The notes: a model not told the origin generated them from the letters alone. A DNA stretch of 64,000 nucleotides from Cupriavidus sp. YR651 (GCF_900101625.1 NZ_FMYZ01000014.1:62001-126000); one strand, 5' to 3'; positions 27,292 to 37,871 are shown, counted from the stretch's first letter. A program made the numbers and translations.

Positions 27292-28080
27292 TTACGGCAG
27301 ATGGAGAGCGCGCTGGCTGGCGTCGACTGGTGCGTGCCGGATTGGCGCGGTGGTCTGCGGCGGTAGCTCGGATTGCCGCACCTCGGCGACATCCAGGCGA
27401 TAGCCGCGCCCATACGCCACGGTGAGCAGCACGCCATTCTCCGCCCGCAGGTTCAATACCCTGCGCAGTCGCGAAATCATGCCCGGTAATGCGCGCGAGG
27501 TCGGGAGCAATTCGCGGCCCCACACGGTGCGTTCGATCTGCTCGCGTGACAGGACGATGCCGGGATTGGAGAACAGCAGTGCGGCCAGCGTGTACTCCAT
27601 CGCCGAGAGCGAGATGCGCTTGCCGCGCAGGCTGGCGCAGCGTCCGAACGAACTCAGTTCATATGGGCCGGCGCTGGGCACTTTCTGAAGTCGGTTCTGG
27701 CGCTTTGGACGCCGCTGGCATGACGAGGTGATGCGGGCAAGGAGTTCGCGAACGCGCAACGGCTTCACCATCGTGTGGTCAACGCCTGCATCGAGCGCCG
27801 CAACGATGTCCTCCTCGTTATCGTGGTGGGTGATCATCAGGATCGGCGCATCGCATGCCAGCTTTCCGCGAAGCATATTGACGACTTCGATGCCGGGCAT
27901 GTCGGCCGGCGCATCCTCGATGACGATGCCGTCAAAGTTTGCGAGGCGACCGGCCTGAAGAAAATCGCTGACGTGGGAAAAGGCCTGGCAAATGAACTTC
28001 GCGTCGGTCAGCCACCGCTGCATGGCGAGCGCGGACTCAGGCTGGCCACCCAGCACTGCAATACGTAATGGGAATGTCAT
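27292..28080 (-). CDS. Atypical OmpR/PhoB-family response regulator
   Basis: 262 residues: a receiver-like domain (about 1-120), then a winged-helix DNA-binding domain (about 145-232: SSFGRCASLRGKRISLSAME, LSREQIERTVWGRELLPTSR, VAYGRGYRLDV). The receiver is degenerate: the N-terminal acidic pair is replaced by Gly-Gly (G11, G12), and the residue aligning with the phospho-Asp is E55, followed by D56. K106 and P107 are conserved, T84 roughly so. It may work without phosphorylation. It is divergent from the BvgS-like kinase, so a functional link is likely but not proven. Confidence 0.85.
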   Translation of the reverse strand: MTFPLRIAVLGGQPESALAMQRWLTDAKFICQAFSHVSDFLQAGRLANFDGIVIEDAPADMPGIEVVNMLRGKLACDAPILMITHHDNEEDIVAALDAGVDHTMVKPLRVRELLARITSSCQRRPKRQNRLQKVPSAGPYELSSFGRCASLRGKRISLSAMEYTLAALLFSNPGIVLSREQIERTVWGRELLPTSRALPGMISRLRRVLNLRAENGVLLTVAYGRGYRLDVAEVRQSELPPQTTAPIRHAPVDASQRALHLP

Positions 28081-28846
28081 CGGGGGCCTTCAAATGGTGT
28101 GCGGGGTGCCGGTGTGGGGTGCTAGTGCGACGTGCTGCCGGGTCGGCAGGCAGGAGATGTCTATCGCTCAGGTTAGCTGGCATTCCCGGGTGGCTCTATC
28201 GGGATAGTTCTAAATCCATGAGCCGGCAGGTATGGACTGCAGCGGCGACGTTAGTCGCCGACATTGCGATCACGTCGCAGCATGAAGTTCATCGACCAGA
28301 CCGTGCTCAACACAACGATCCAGAGTCCGAAGAAGAGCCACATCGTCATGATGTTTTCGCAATCTTTTTGAGGTAGGGCAGCTTTTCAGCAAGACGAGAG
28401 ACCATGTCGCGATAGCGTGGTGCGGCCAGGGTTCGGACGTTGTATTGTCGCGGGAGTGGCCGGTGGATAACATCAGAGATCAGCGAGTCTCGTCAGTCGC
28501 CGACAGGAAAAACAGCCTTCGATGTGCCAGTCAGCGGAATGATTCAGGCTGAGCTGCCGGAATGGAAAGGCTAGGATGGATGGCCGACTCCGAAAATAGA
28601 GCTCTTTCGAAAAGCAACCGCGATGGGTCCGTACCGAGGCAGCAAGAAAATAAACGCTCTGCAAAGTCAGCGATTTCTCTCGCACCGTGGCAGCCACGAT
28701 TGCAACGACAGGCGCCTCCCGGGCAAGTCCTATACTGGTAGACAGTGCATTACATGCATGCTGAAACGGTGCCACGCAGCCAGTCCGTCAATCGCTGCCG
28801 CCGACACCGGAAAACGCGCGGCACGACGGTGTCTATGGAAGTGACG
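28081..28846. other. 766-bp divergent intergenic region, regulator / BvgS-like kinase
   Basis: Apart from the possible 32-aa membrane peptide, no coding frame convinces. The region must carry the promoters of both divergent genes. A TATACT box near 28733 is visible but lacks a well-spaced -35. G+C appears lower than in the flanks. Confidence 0.5.
28251..28349 (-). CDS. Possible small membrane protein, 32 aa
   Basis: A short frame reads MTMWLFFGLWIVVLSTVWSM followed by NFMLRRDRNVGD. One strongly hydrophobic helix rich in Trp and Phe ends in Arg-Arg-Asp-Arg, the pattern of a single-pass small protein with its C-terminus in the cytoplasm. Codon choice is like the neighbours. There is no strong ribosome-binding site. 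It lies 170 bp upstream of the atypical regulator on the same strand. It is uncertain; it could be chance. Confidence 0.35.
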   Translation of the reverse strand: MTMWLFFGLWIVVLSTVWSMNFMLRRDRNVGD

Positions 28847-31800
28847 ATGTACTCGAAAAGACTTCATTTCCTTGCGTCGTTCTTGCTTTCCCTGTGGGTC
28901 GCCGCAATGACGACTTCGGCGCTGGCGGCGACATCTCACAACGGTACCCCCACTTCTCAGACGCTCGTCAACGCTGGCCGACTCCCGCAGCAACTCGTTG
29001 TCGGCGGTGTACCCCGGGAGATGATGCCAATCGAGGGCGTGGTCAATGGCGAGCCAACCGGGTTCAGTGGCGACCTGCTGAAACAGTTGCTGGCTGGCTC
29101 TGGCATTCAGTTGACCGCACGCACGTATCCGAACCGGAAGGCATTGCTGAAAGCAGCATGCGACGGCGAAGTGGACCTGATCATGAGCGCGGTGCCACGT
29201 AACGAGTTTGCGCATTGCCTGATTTATTCCGCTCCCTATCTTGTCCGCAGCATCGTACTGGTGGCACGTGAAGGCGATGCGCGTGCGCTTGACGATGTGT
29301 ATCTGGACACCGCGCGCGTCGTCCTGGAGCGCGGCTCCCCGTGGGCATCGGAATGGATCGAGATGCATCCCAATGGGAAAGTCGTTGAAGCCGATACGAT
29401 TACCGACGCGCTTGACATGCTGGCTTCGGGAAAAGTCGATTTATATGTCGGTATTACCCTCACCATCAGCCGGTTGCTGGACCGCTCGTCCTATATGGGA
29501 TTGCGCGCGGTTCGCCTGATCACGCCGCATTCCGAAGGATTCCATTACGGTGCGCCCATCGGCAGGCGAGCGGTGATCAGCGAACTGGATCGCCGGCTGG
29601 CCACACTGTCCCCCGACACCATCGAGAATTTGCGCGGACGCTGGTTCTATCCGGACGGCGGCGCCGCCAATAACGCCTCCGGCGCCGTGTCTGAAGAGGT
29701 CGCCAAGGCGATCGAGAAGAAGGGCGTCCTCCGTTATACGGTCGCTTCGTTCTTGCCGCCTTATTCCGTGGAAGGCGATGGAAAAAAGGTGAGCGGCATC
29801 ACGGTGGATTACCTCGCCTACCTTGGAAAGGATCTGAATCTGCCGGTTGAGTATGTTCCGACGGCGAATCTGTCGGAAGCATTCAGGTTGGCGGAGGCGG
29901 GAGAAATCGACCTGGTGGCAGGACTGCCCGGCCACTATCCGGCGCCTGGGCAGATGCTGCCGCTTGGCGTCTACGAATCGCCGCCGATGGTGATCGTCAT
30001 ACCGGCAACGGCACCTTATATTCCAGACCTGACGGCCCTGACCGGGAAATCCCTTGCCATTGCCGGCAATGATCCGATGGCCGACACCATACGAAGCCAC
30101 ACGCCGGACACGTTGCATGTCGGCGTGGAGACGCTGAGGGATGCGCTGACCGCGGTGCGGAGTGGGGATGCGGTGGCAACGATTGGCAACCTGACGACCA
30201 TGGATGCGTTGCTGCGGCAGGATTATGCGGGTGAATTGCGGATTGCCGGCCATGCAGGCTTCAGTGAGGATTTTGCGGTGCTTGCCGGCCCTCATATGAG
30301 CGAATTCGTGCCGGTGATGCGACGCATGCTCAGGACGATCCCCGATACCGAACGAACCCGGATCCGTGACCGCTGGCTGACGGCCTCATACCAGTTCTAC
30401 ACGCCGTGGGATCTGATTTTGCGACGGGCGTTGCCATTCCTGCTGATCGGAGCGGCTGCTTGCCTCATCGTTGGTTTCAGCTTTGTTCGCCTTCGCAAGG
30501 AGATCCGCCTGCGCACCGCGACCGAGCGGCAATTGACGCATCAGCTGTCGTTCAAGGAAGCCCTGCTCAATTGCCTGCCATATCCGGTGATAGCCAAGGA
30601 TGGGACGCAACGCTACGTCGAGGTCAATGCGGCGTTCGAGGACGTATTTGGCATTCGGCGCAACGACATTATCGGCAAGACCGCCCAGTCACTCGAAGGC
30701 GCGCAGGCATCTGTTCTCAAGACCATGGATGAACGGTCTTTCGATTCGGCAACAGAGGCGCCACTGGAACTGACCGACGTGTCGGGGCGGAAAAGAACCG
30801 TCGTCCATATTCAACAGGAATATCGCGACGCCGGAGGTGGGGCCAATGGCGTCATCGGTACGTTGTTCGATATCACGGATATCCACGAGGCACGCGAACA
30901 GGCTCAGTTATTGGAGCGACGTCTGCAGGATGTGACCAACAGCCTGCCGGCCATCGTTTTCCAGATGCGGCACGTGTTCGCATCCGGTCAGCCCGTGGAA
31001 ATCACCTATGCGGCCGGGAATAGCGATGCGTCGATGGGATTGACGCCGAAGGAGATATTGGCGACTCCCGAGCTCTTGTCCAAATACCTGCACCCCGACG
31101 ATGTTGAGCGTGTGCGGTCGGCGTTCCGGGCGTCGCAACGGACGCAGGAACCCGTCGAGCAGGAGTGTCGTTTGCTCGGGCGATACGGCATGAGATGGGT
31201 GACCATCCGGGCGATCTGCCGGCGCGACGGAGACGAGACGGTCTGGAGCGGTGTGATCGCCGATGTCACCGAACAGCACTACCAGGCGGACGCGCTTGGC
31301 AAGGCAAGGGATGTCGCGGAAGCCGCGCTTCGGGCCAAGGAGGGCTTCCTGGCGATGATGAGCCATGAAATACGGACGCCGCTGAATGGCGTTCTCGGAC
31401 TCATCGAAGTGCTGCAAACCACCTCGCTCTCATCAGCGCAACACAAGATGCTCTCGCTGGTCGAGGAGTCCGGCCATGCGCTGGCGCAGATCCTGAACGA
31501 CGTGCTTGATTACGCGAAGATCGAGGCGGGCCGCCTGTCGATCATCCCGGCGCCGACGGACTTGCGTGAACTGGCGGACAGCGTTGTCGGGCTGCTTGCG
31601 CCACAGGCGTATAGCAAGGGCCTGAATGTATACATCACGATTGATGACGATGTTCCCGCAACCGTCCATGCCGACGCGATTCGAATTCGGCAGATCTTCT
31701 TTAACCTTCTGGGTAATGCCATCAAGTTTACCGACCGGGGATCCATCTCCCTGGGCATTCGGGCCAAGGCTGCCGAGGAAGGGGACATTACGCTGGCCAT

Positions 31801-33214
31801 TTCGGTGACCGATACGGGCATCGGCATCGCCCCGCAGGACGCCTCCAGACTGTTTGCCCCGTTCGTGCAGAGCGAGCACCAGACGACGCGACGATTTGGC
31901 GGTACGGGACTGGGCTTGTCGATCTGCAAACGGCTCACCGAGCTGATGGAAGGCGAGCTGACGCTGCAGAGCACGCTTGGTGAGGGGACGACCGTCACCC
32001 TGGTGGTTCGCTGCCCAGTCGTCGATGCGCGCTACGACTTTCCCCGATTCGCGGGCCATCGCCTGCATATCCAGGTGGAGGATGCAAGGACCGATGCCTC
32101 GCTTCGCGCCTACGCGGCGGCGGCGGGTCTGGCCGTCGTGGATGCCATACGCGATGCCGGCGATCTGTGCATGCGGTCGGACATGGCCGAAGCGCCTGGC
32201 AGCCCGCGATGCCGGCGAATTCGTGTGACATCAGAAACGGAGCAGCTGGGGTTCAGCGTGTCGGACGGTGAGATTCGACTCAGCGATAACCCGCTGCGCT
32301 GGTCCGCTTTCCTTGCGTGCATACAGGAAGCACTGGCCCTGGACGATGTGGCGTCAGGCGAGGACGCGGCGGACCTCCCGACGCAAGCACCATCGGGTCT
32401 CCCGCTTGCGTCGGCCCATGACGGCGCGCCGCGCCAGCATGTCCTGGTGGCCGAGGATCATGGGATCAGCCGGGAGCTCGTCCGGCAACAACTGGCGCTG
32501 CTCGGCTATGACTGCACGCTCTGCGAGAACGGCCAGGAGGCGATGCGGGCGCTGCAGCACAGACGATTCGACATTGTTGTCACGGACTGCCATATGCCGG
32601 TCATGGATGGCTTCGAACTCACGCGCTGGATTCGTGCGTCGCCGGATCCGGATTTGCGACGGCTCCCTGTGATCGGCGTCACCGCGACCACGCTGGCGGA
32701 CGAGCATCAGCGTTGCTTCGAGGTCGGCATGGATGCCTATGTGCTCAAGCCGACGACGCTCGCCTCGATCCAGCGCGCGCTGACGCGCTATCGCGATGCG
32801 GAGCACGCGGGCGACGATGCCGAAGCCGCGGACCCTTCCGCAACGGAAGACGCGGCGCCCATCGGTTTTGACCGCACCCTGATCCGCCGGGAGGATCTGT
32901 TCGGAAAGTCGGGCGCACTGCAATGGTCGGACGAGATGTTTCGCGTATGCGAAAGCGCCATCGAGGAGGATCGTCGGTCGCTACTGAAATGCCTCGAGGA
33001 TGTGTCCGTCGATGACTTGCGGAAGTGGTGCCACCGGGCCGGCGGCGGCCTGGCCGTTTTCGAACAGCCCGAGATCAATGGCTTGATCGGGTGCTTTTCC
33101 GACGTCGTCAAGGCCGCGGACGTCGCGAAGATCCAGGTCGTCGGGGAGACCGTCACCGACATGCTGGACCACATTCTGGATCTGCTTCGCGAAGCGTCTA
33201 CGCGGGAAGGCTGA
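28847..33214 (+). CDS. BvgS/EvgS-like unorthodox hybrid sensor histidine kinase
   Basis: 1455 residues from the ATG at 28847 (in-frame ATG 28835 also possible). Order: signal peptide; two periplasmic Venus-flytrap SBP_bac_3 domains (about 45-275 and 285-520); a TM near 535 (RALPFLLIGAAACLIVGFSF); two PAS domains; HisKA with phospho-acceptor H840 in MMSHEIRTPLNG; HATPase with GTGLGLSICKRL; a degenerate receiver-like stretch; a full receiver with D1247 in VVTDCHMPVMDG; and an HPt domain with H1396 in WCHRAGGGLAVF. It is thus a complete four-step phosphorelay. The signal is probably a small molecule bound by the flytraps. Its partner is unclear because the adjacent regulator lacks the phospho-Asp. 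Confidence 0.93.
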   Translation: MYSKRLHFLASFLLSLWVAAMTTSALAATSHNGTPTSQTLVNAGRLPQQLVVGGVPREMMPIEGVVNGEPTGFSGDLLKQLLAGSGIQLTARTYPNRKALLKAACDGEVDLIMSAVPRNEFAHCLIYSAPYLVRSIVLVAREGDARALDDVYLDTARVVLERGSPWASEWIEMHPNGKVVEADTITDALDMLASGKVDLYVGITLTISRLLDRSSYMGLRAVRLITPHSEGFHYGAPIGRRAVISELDRRLATLSPDTIENLRGRWFYPDGGAANNASGAVSEEVAKAIEKKGVLRYTVASFLPPYSVEGDGKKVSGITVDYLAYLGKDLNLPVEYVPTANLSEAFRLAEAGEIDLVAGLPGHYPAPGQMLPLGVYESPPMVIVIPATAPYIPDLTALTGKSLAIAGNDPMADTIRSHTPDTLHVGVETLRDALTAVRSGDAVATIGNLTTMDALLRQDYAGELRIAGHAGFSEDFAVLAGPHMSEFVPVMRRMLRTIPDTERTRIRDRWLTASYQFYTPWDLILRRALPFLLIGAAACLIVGFSFVRLRKEIRLRTATERQLTHQLSFKEALLNCLPYPVIAKDGTQRYVEVNAAFEDVFGIRRNDIIGKTAQSLEGAQASVLKTMDERSFDSATEAPLELTDVSGRKRTVVHIQQEYRDAGGGANGVIGTLFDITDIHEAREQAQLLERRLQDVTNSLPAIVFQMRHVFASGQPVEITYAAGNSDASMGLTPKEILATPELLSKYLHPDDVERVRSAFRASQRTQEPVEQECRLLGRYGMRWVTIRAICRRDGDETVWSGVIADVTEQHYQADALGKARDVAEAALRAKEGFLAMMSHEIRTPLNGVLGLIEVLQTTSLSSAQHKMLSLVEESGHALAQILNDVLDYAKIEAGRLSIIPAPTDLRELADSVVGLLAPQAYSKGLNVYITIDDDVPATVHADAIRIRQIFFNLLGNAIKFTDRGSISLGIRAKAAEEGDITLAISVTDTGIGIAPQDASRLFAPFVQSEHQTTRRFGGTGLGLSICKRLTELMEGELTLQSTLGEGTTVTLVVRCPVVDARYDFPRFAGHRLHIQVEDARTDASLRAYAAAAGLAVVDAIRDAGDLCMRSDMAEAPGSPRCRRIRVTSETEQLGFSVSDGEIRLSDNPLRWSAFLACIQEALALDDVASGEDAADLPTQAPSGLPLASAHDGAPRQHVLVAEDHGISRELVRQQLALLGYDCTLCENGQEAMRALQHRRFDIVVTDCHMPVMDGFELTRWIRASPDPDLRRLPVIGVTATTLADEHQRCFEVGMDAYVLKPTTLASIQRALTRYRDAEHAGDDAEAADPSATEDAAPIGFDRTLIRREDLFGKSGALQWSDEMFRVCESAIEEDRRSLLKCLEDVSVDDLRKWCHRAGGGLAVFEQPEINGLIGCFSDVVKAADVAKIQVVGETVTDMLDHILDLLREASTREG

Positions 33215-33345
33215 GCATTCCGGCGAGCGCCTTTTCCGATGCTTCTTCCCGACGCGGTGCAGCAAGGCTCAGGGCGTCGCCGAAATTATTCGCGCGATCG
33301 CTACGACTGCCAGCAAGTTGTAAGGGATGCACTATGCTCCTTTTA

Positions 33346-33457
33346 GAGGTCGTTTAAAAATGAAGCGAAGCGGTCCTGGCTAGGCGCGCGGCCGCAGACA
33401 GTACAAGTGGTACGGCCAGGCCGCGCAACGACGCCAGGATCTTTTTTAAATGACCTC
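33346..33457. mobile_element. 112-bp MITE-like element with TTA target duplication
   Basis: The ends are inverted repeats: GAGGTCGTTTAAAAATGA (33346) and, on the other strand, GAGGTCATTTAAAAAAGA (ending 33457). They are flanked by TTA at 33343-33345 and again at 33458-33460. The interior of about 75 bp has no coding frame. A TNA duplication and GAGG ends fit a non-autonomous derivative of an IS5-family (IS1031/IS427-like) element (inference). The remaining sequence of the 395-bp gap between the kinase and the transglycosylase shows nothing assignable. Confidence 0.75.
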
Positions 33458-33609
33458 TTAGTGCAGGGGCGCCGCTGTTGCCGGGTTGCGTGTCTGTGTT
33501 CCGCATTGCAGCATCCCTTTTTTCTGGCCGTGACGTCGGTGGACTCCCGTCATGTTGTCGATGACGGTTGGGGTCCCGGTCGCCTTGTCGTGGGTCGAGG
33601 GAGGGCACC

Positions 33610-35181
33610 ATGCTGCGTGGATCTCGGTTATTTACGGGCGCTGGCTTGGTGGTCTGCCGCCTGCTTTTGGGAATCCTTGCGCTGGGGATGCCATTGGCGT
33701 TCTCCGCGCCGCCGTCCTCGGCACCCGCGCCGTCCTCCGCGACGACTCCTGCCGCCGCGAAAGGTGCTTCGTCTCCGAATGCCCCGGCCGCTCTGGCCAA
33801 AGGGGATCCATCCAAACGCCAGTTGGGCCTCGCCGTCCAGCCGTGGAAGGGCGATTTCGACGCCATGATGCAGCGGCGCCTGATCCGGGTCCTCGTGCCT
33901 TACAGCCGCTCGCTTTATTTCCTCGACAAAGGCCACGAACGCGGCCTGACCGCCGAACTCGTGCGCGACTTCGAGCGTTACCTGAACAAGACCTATGCCG
34001 ACCGACTGGGCAAGCGCCCGGTTACGGTGTACCTGATTCCCACCACGCGGGATCGGATGCTTTCGGACCTGAACGCCGGCCTTGGCGATATCGCAGCAGG
34101 GAATCTCACCGTAACGGCCGAGCGGGAGAAGCAGGTCGATTTTGTCGCCCCGCGTGACCGCAAGCCGGTCAAGGAACTTGTCATCACCGGCCCGAAAGCC
34201 GAACCGATTGCGTCGCTCGACGCCCTGGCGGGACGCACCATCCATGTCCGCAAGTCATCCAGCTATTACGAGAGCCTGAATCTGCTTGACCGGCGCCTGC
34301 GCGATGCCGGCAAGCCGGGGCTCAAGCTCGTCATGCTGCCGGATGCGCTCGAAGATGAAGACGCCATGGAGATGCTGAATGCGGGGCTGATCGATGTCAT
34401 CGTGGTCGATGACTGGAAAGCGCGGCTGTGGGCGCTGGTACTGCCGAAAATCAAGATTCACGACGACCTTGTGCTCCGTGCCGAAGGCTATGTCGGTTGG
34501 GCGACTCGCAAGGGCAGCCCGCAACTGAATGCCGCCATCGACGACTTCTACAAGAATTTCCTCAAGAAACAAGGCGTGGCCGAGTACCGCCTGAGCCAGT
34601 ATATGAAGCGCTTCAAGCAAATCCGCAATAACGGCGGCGATGAAGAGGTCAAGCGTTTCCAGGAGACGGTAGCGCTCTTTGAGAAATACGGCGCGCAGTA
34701 TGGATTTGATCCCTTGATGCTTGCGGCGCAGGGATTTCAGGAATCGCAGCTCGACCAGAAGCGCAAGAGCCGGGTCGGCGCGGTCGGCATCATGCAATTG
34801 ATGCCTGCCACCGGAAAGGAAATGGGCGTGGGCAGCATTGCCGTCGCGGAAGCCAATATCCACGCCGGCGCCAAGTATATGGATCAGCTGATGACGCGCT
34901 ATTTTGCCGATGCGCATTTTGAAGGCAGCACCCGAACGCTCTTTGCGTTTGCGAGCTATAACGCCGGCCCGGGCAATATCTCGAAAATGCGCAAGCTCGC
35001 CACCGAGCGGGGCCTGAACCCCGATAAATGGTTCAACAACGTGGAAATCGTGGTGGCGGAGAAGATTGGCATGGAGACCACGACTTACGTACGCAATATC
35101 TATAAGTACTACGCGGCGTACACCTTGCTGAAGGAGGCGCAAGCCCGGCGGGAAAAGGCCGTGGAACAAGTCGTCAAGTAG
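33610..35181 (+). CDS. MltF-like membrane-bound lytic transglycosylase with SBP_bac_3 domain
   Basis: 523 residues. Signal sequence, Ala/Pro/Ser linker, an SBP_bac_3 flytrap domain (about 85-330) and a lysozyme-like SLT domain (about 350-490) with catalytic E378 in GFQESQLDQ, GAVGIMQLMPATG and FASYNAGPGNI. MltF enzymes cleave peptidoglycan to 1,6-anhydro-muropeptides and use the flytrap as an allosteric sensor. It starts at 33610 after GAGGG. It is on the same strand as the BvgS-like kinase, which also carries SBP_bac_3 domains, but a MITE and 395 bp separate them. Confidence 0.92.
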   Translation: MLRGSRLFTGAGLVVCRLLLGILALGMPLAFSAPPSSAPAPSSATTPAAAKGASSPNAPAALAKGDPSKRQLGLAVQPWKGDFDAMMQRRLIRVLVPYSRSLYFLDKGHERGLTAELVRDFERYLNKTYADRLGKRPVTVYLIPTTRDRMLSDLNAGLGDIAAGNLTVTAEREKQVDFVAPRDRKPVKELVITGPKAEPIASLDALAGRTIHVRKSSSYYESLNLLDRRLRDAGKPGLKLVMLPDALEDEDAMEMLNAGLIDVIVVDDWKARLWALVLPKIKIHDDLVLRAEGYVGWATRKGSPQLNAAIDDFYKNFLKKQGVAEYRLSQYMKRFKQIRNNGGDEEVKRFQETVALFEKYGAQYGFDPLMLAAQGFQESQLDQKRKSRVGAVGIMQLMPATGKEMGVGSIAVAEANIHAGAKYMDQLMTRYFADAHFEGSTRTLFAFASYNAGPGNISKMRKLATERGLNPDKWFNNVEIVVAEKIGMETTTYVRNIYKYYAAYTLLKEAQARREKAVEQVVK

Positions 35182-35308
35182 TCCGGTTTCGGAGCGCGCT
35201 CTCGCGCGGCGGCATGCGCCCACAGGCGGCGCGCCATTTCCGCCAGCGGGCTGTGTGGTCTGCCCACGACTGGCAACGGATCTCGCAGCCTGCGGCGTAA
35301 ATTTTCCT

Positions 35309-35346
35309 CCGCACATTGCGATAAGTAACCTTATCGCGATGTGCGG
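35309..35346. repeat. 38-bp Xer/dif-like palindrome upstream of tyrosine recombinase
   Basis: Arms of 17 bp (35309-35325 and 35330-35346) match at 16 positions around a 4-base centre. Inside is ATTGCGATAA-N6-TTATCGCGAT (35315-35340), with the 10-bp arms and 6-bp spacer of tyrosine-recombinase core sites. It ends 23 bp before the recombinase ATG. A second copy of the core lies at 41071-41096. It may be a recombination site, the recombinase's own operator, or both. Confidence 0.6.
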
Positions 35347-35369
35347 TGCCGGCTGCTAAACTCTCTTCC

Positions 35370-37064
35370 ATGACATTGAGCCCAGCCGCCCCCCATTCCG
35401 CCGTTCCGGCGCCCTCCGGATTTCCCGATGCCGCATCGCTCGCCGCCTTGCGTGCCTGGCATGCAGGCCTGACCTCGCGTGAGGCCGTCGCGCGCTATCT
35501 GGGCGAAGCAAGAAGCCACGGGCAGTCGTCGCGTGGCATCCTCGGCCGGCTCCGCCGCCAGCTTGCCGCCTACGCGCGCTACCGGCTGCGCGAGGACCTT
35601 GCGGTGCTGTTCGAGTTCGCGGCGACCGAGCGGGCCGAAAAAGGCAGGGCGGCGGACCAGGCGATCGAATTGCTGCGGAGCTTGCCCGCACCCGCCCCGG
35701 CCATCGGTGACGATATCGGACTCTGGCTGGCGCCCGCCGCGGTGACGGCGCTGCGCGCGCAAGGCATCGATACGCTCGCTGACCTGACCGTGCGCATTCC
35801 ACGCCGGCGGCAATGGTGGGCGGTCATTCCGGGGCTGGGCATGGCCGGCGCCCGCCGCATCGAGGCGTTCTTCCGCGAGCACCCCACGCTGACCGAACGT
35901 GCCCGCGCGCTCATCGCGGCGGAGCCACGGGGCATGATCGTGCCGTGGGAAGCGTTGCGCCTGCCGGAGGAGGTCAACGGGTCGCTGGGGCAATTCCGGG
36001 CCCCGCGCGAAACCTGCACGCTGACCGCGGGGAATGACTATGAAGCGGTGCAGGCCTGGCTGGCGTTGCACGAATCACCGGCGACGCAGCGCGCGTATCG
36101 GAAGGAAGCCGAACGGCTGATCCTCTGGGCCATCATCGAACGGGGACGACCGCTGTCGTCGCTGACCACCGAGGATGCCACCGCCTACCGGGGCTTCCTG
36201 CGTCAGCCCTCGCCGCGTACGCGCTGGGTGGGCCCGGCCCGGCCCCGGACGTCGGCGGACTGGCGGCCCTTCACGGGGGCGCTGTCGGCGCGGTCTGCCG
36301 CGTACGCGTTGTCGGTGCTGGGCGCGATGTTCCGCTGGCTGGTGCAGCAGCGCTATGTGCTGGCCAACCCGTTTGCGGGAATCAAGGTAAGGGGTGGCGG
36401 GCGGACGGCGGCCATCGACACCTCGCACGCGTTCTCCGAGGGCGAATGGTTGCTGACGCGCACCATCGCCGATGGCCTCGAATGGTCCTATGGATGGGAG
36501 GCGCCGGCGGCACAACGCCTGCGCTTCATCCTGGACTTCACCTATTCAACAGGTCTGCGGGCAAGCGAGTTGGTGGGCGCGACGCTGCGGAATATCGAAA
36601 CCGACGTCAATGGAGACCACTGGCTGCATCTGGTGGGCAAGGGCGCCAAGGCGGGCAGGGTGGCGCTGCCGCCCATGGCGCGCAACGCGCTGGATCGCAA
36701 CCTGGCCGAGCGCGGGCTGCCGGTCACGCGTGTGAATTGGGACCCGAAGTCGCCGATCGTGGGCAATCTCGGGCCGGACGAGCGATCCGGCATCTCGGGG
36801 GCGAGGTTGTGGAACGTCATGAAACGGTTCTTCTCCACGGCGGCGGACCTGATCGAGAAAGAGCGGCCGGCGACGGCGGAAAAGCTGCGGCATGCCAGCC
36901 CGCACTGGTTGCGCCATACCCACGCGACGCACGCGCTGGCGCGCGGCGCGGAGCTCACCACCGTCCGGGACAACCTGCGCCACGCATCGGTTTCGACGAC
37001 CTCGCTCTACCTCCACGGTGACAGCGTCAAGCGGGCGCGGCAGATCGAGTCGGCCTTCGGCTGA
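35370..37064 (+). CDS. Tyrosine site-specific recombinase (DUF3701-type phage integrase family)
   Basis: 564 residues. The N-terminal 220 residues resemble the DUF3701 extension found in chromosomal Burkholderiales recombinases (SLAALRAWHAGLTSREAVAR, GILGRLRRQLAAYARYR, LGMAGARRIEAFF). A SAM-like core-binding domain follows (about 222-340), then the catalytic domain with the complete set R397, H512, R515, H538 and Y547 (GLRASELVGA, HWLRHTHATHAL, HASVSTTSLYLHGD). It is therefore expected to be active. No phage, ICE or integron genes lie around it. A Xer-like palindrome precedes the start; the target is unknown. Confidence 0.9.
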   Translation: MTLSPAAPHSAVPAPSGFPDAASLAALRAWHAGLTSREAVARYLGEARSHGQSSRGILGRLRRQLAAYARYRLREDLAVLFEFAATERAEKGRAADQAIELLRSLPAPAPAIGDDIGLWLAPAAVTALRAQGIDTLADLTVRIPRRRQWWAVIPGLGMAGARRIEAFFREHPTLTERARALIAAEPRGMIVPWEALRLPEEVNGSLGQFRAPRETCTLTAGNDYEAVQAWLALHESPATQRAYRKEAERLILWAIIERGRPLSSLTTEDATAYRGFLRQPSPRTRWVGPARPRTSADWRPFTGALSARSAAYALSVLGAMFRWLVQQRYVLANPFAGIKVRGGGRTAAIDTSHAFSEGEWLLTRTIADGLEWSYGWEAPAAQRLRFILDFTYSTGLRASELVGATLRNIETDVNGDHWLHLVGKGAKAGRVALPPMARNALDRNLAERGLPVTRVNWDPKSPIVGNLGPDERSGISGARLWNVMKRFFSTAADLIEKERPATAEKLRHASPHWLRHTHATHALARGAELTTVRDNLRHASVSTTSLYLHGDSVKRARQIESAFG

Positions 37065-37139
37065 GGCATTGGGGAAGGCGTCGGGGGAGGTGGCATCGGC
37101 TGGCGGACGCCTTGCGACAGCCGGCCGGCATGCTCCCGC

Positions 37140-37851
<712 letters not shown>

Positions 37852-37871
<20 letters not shown>

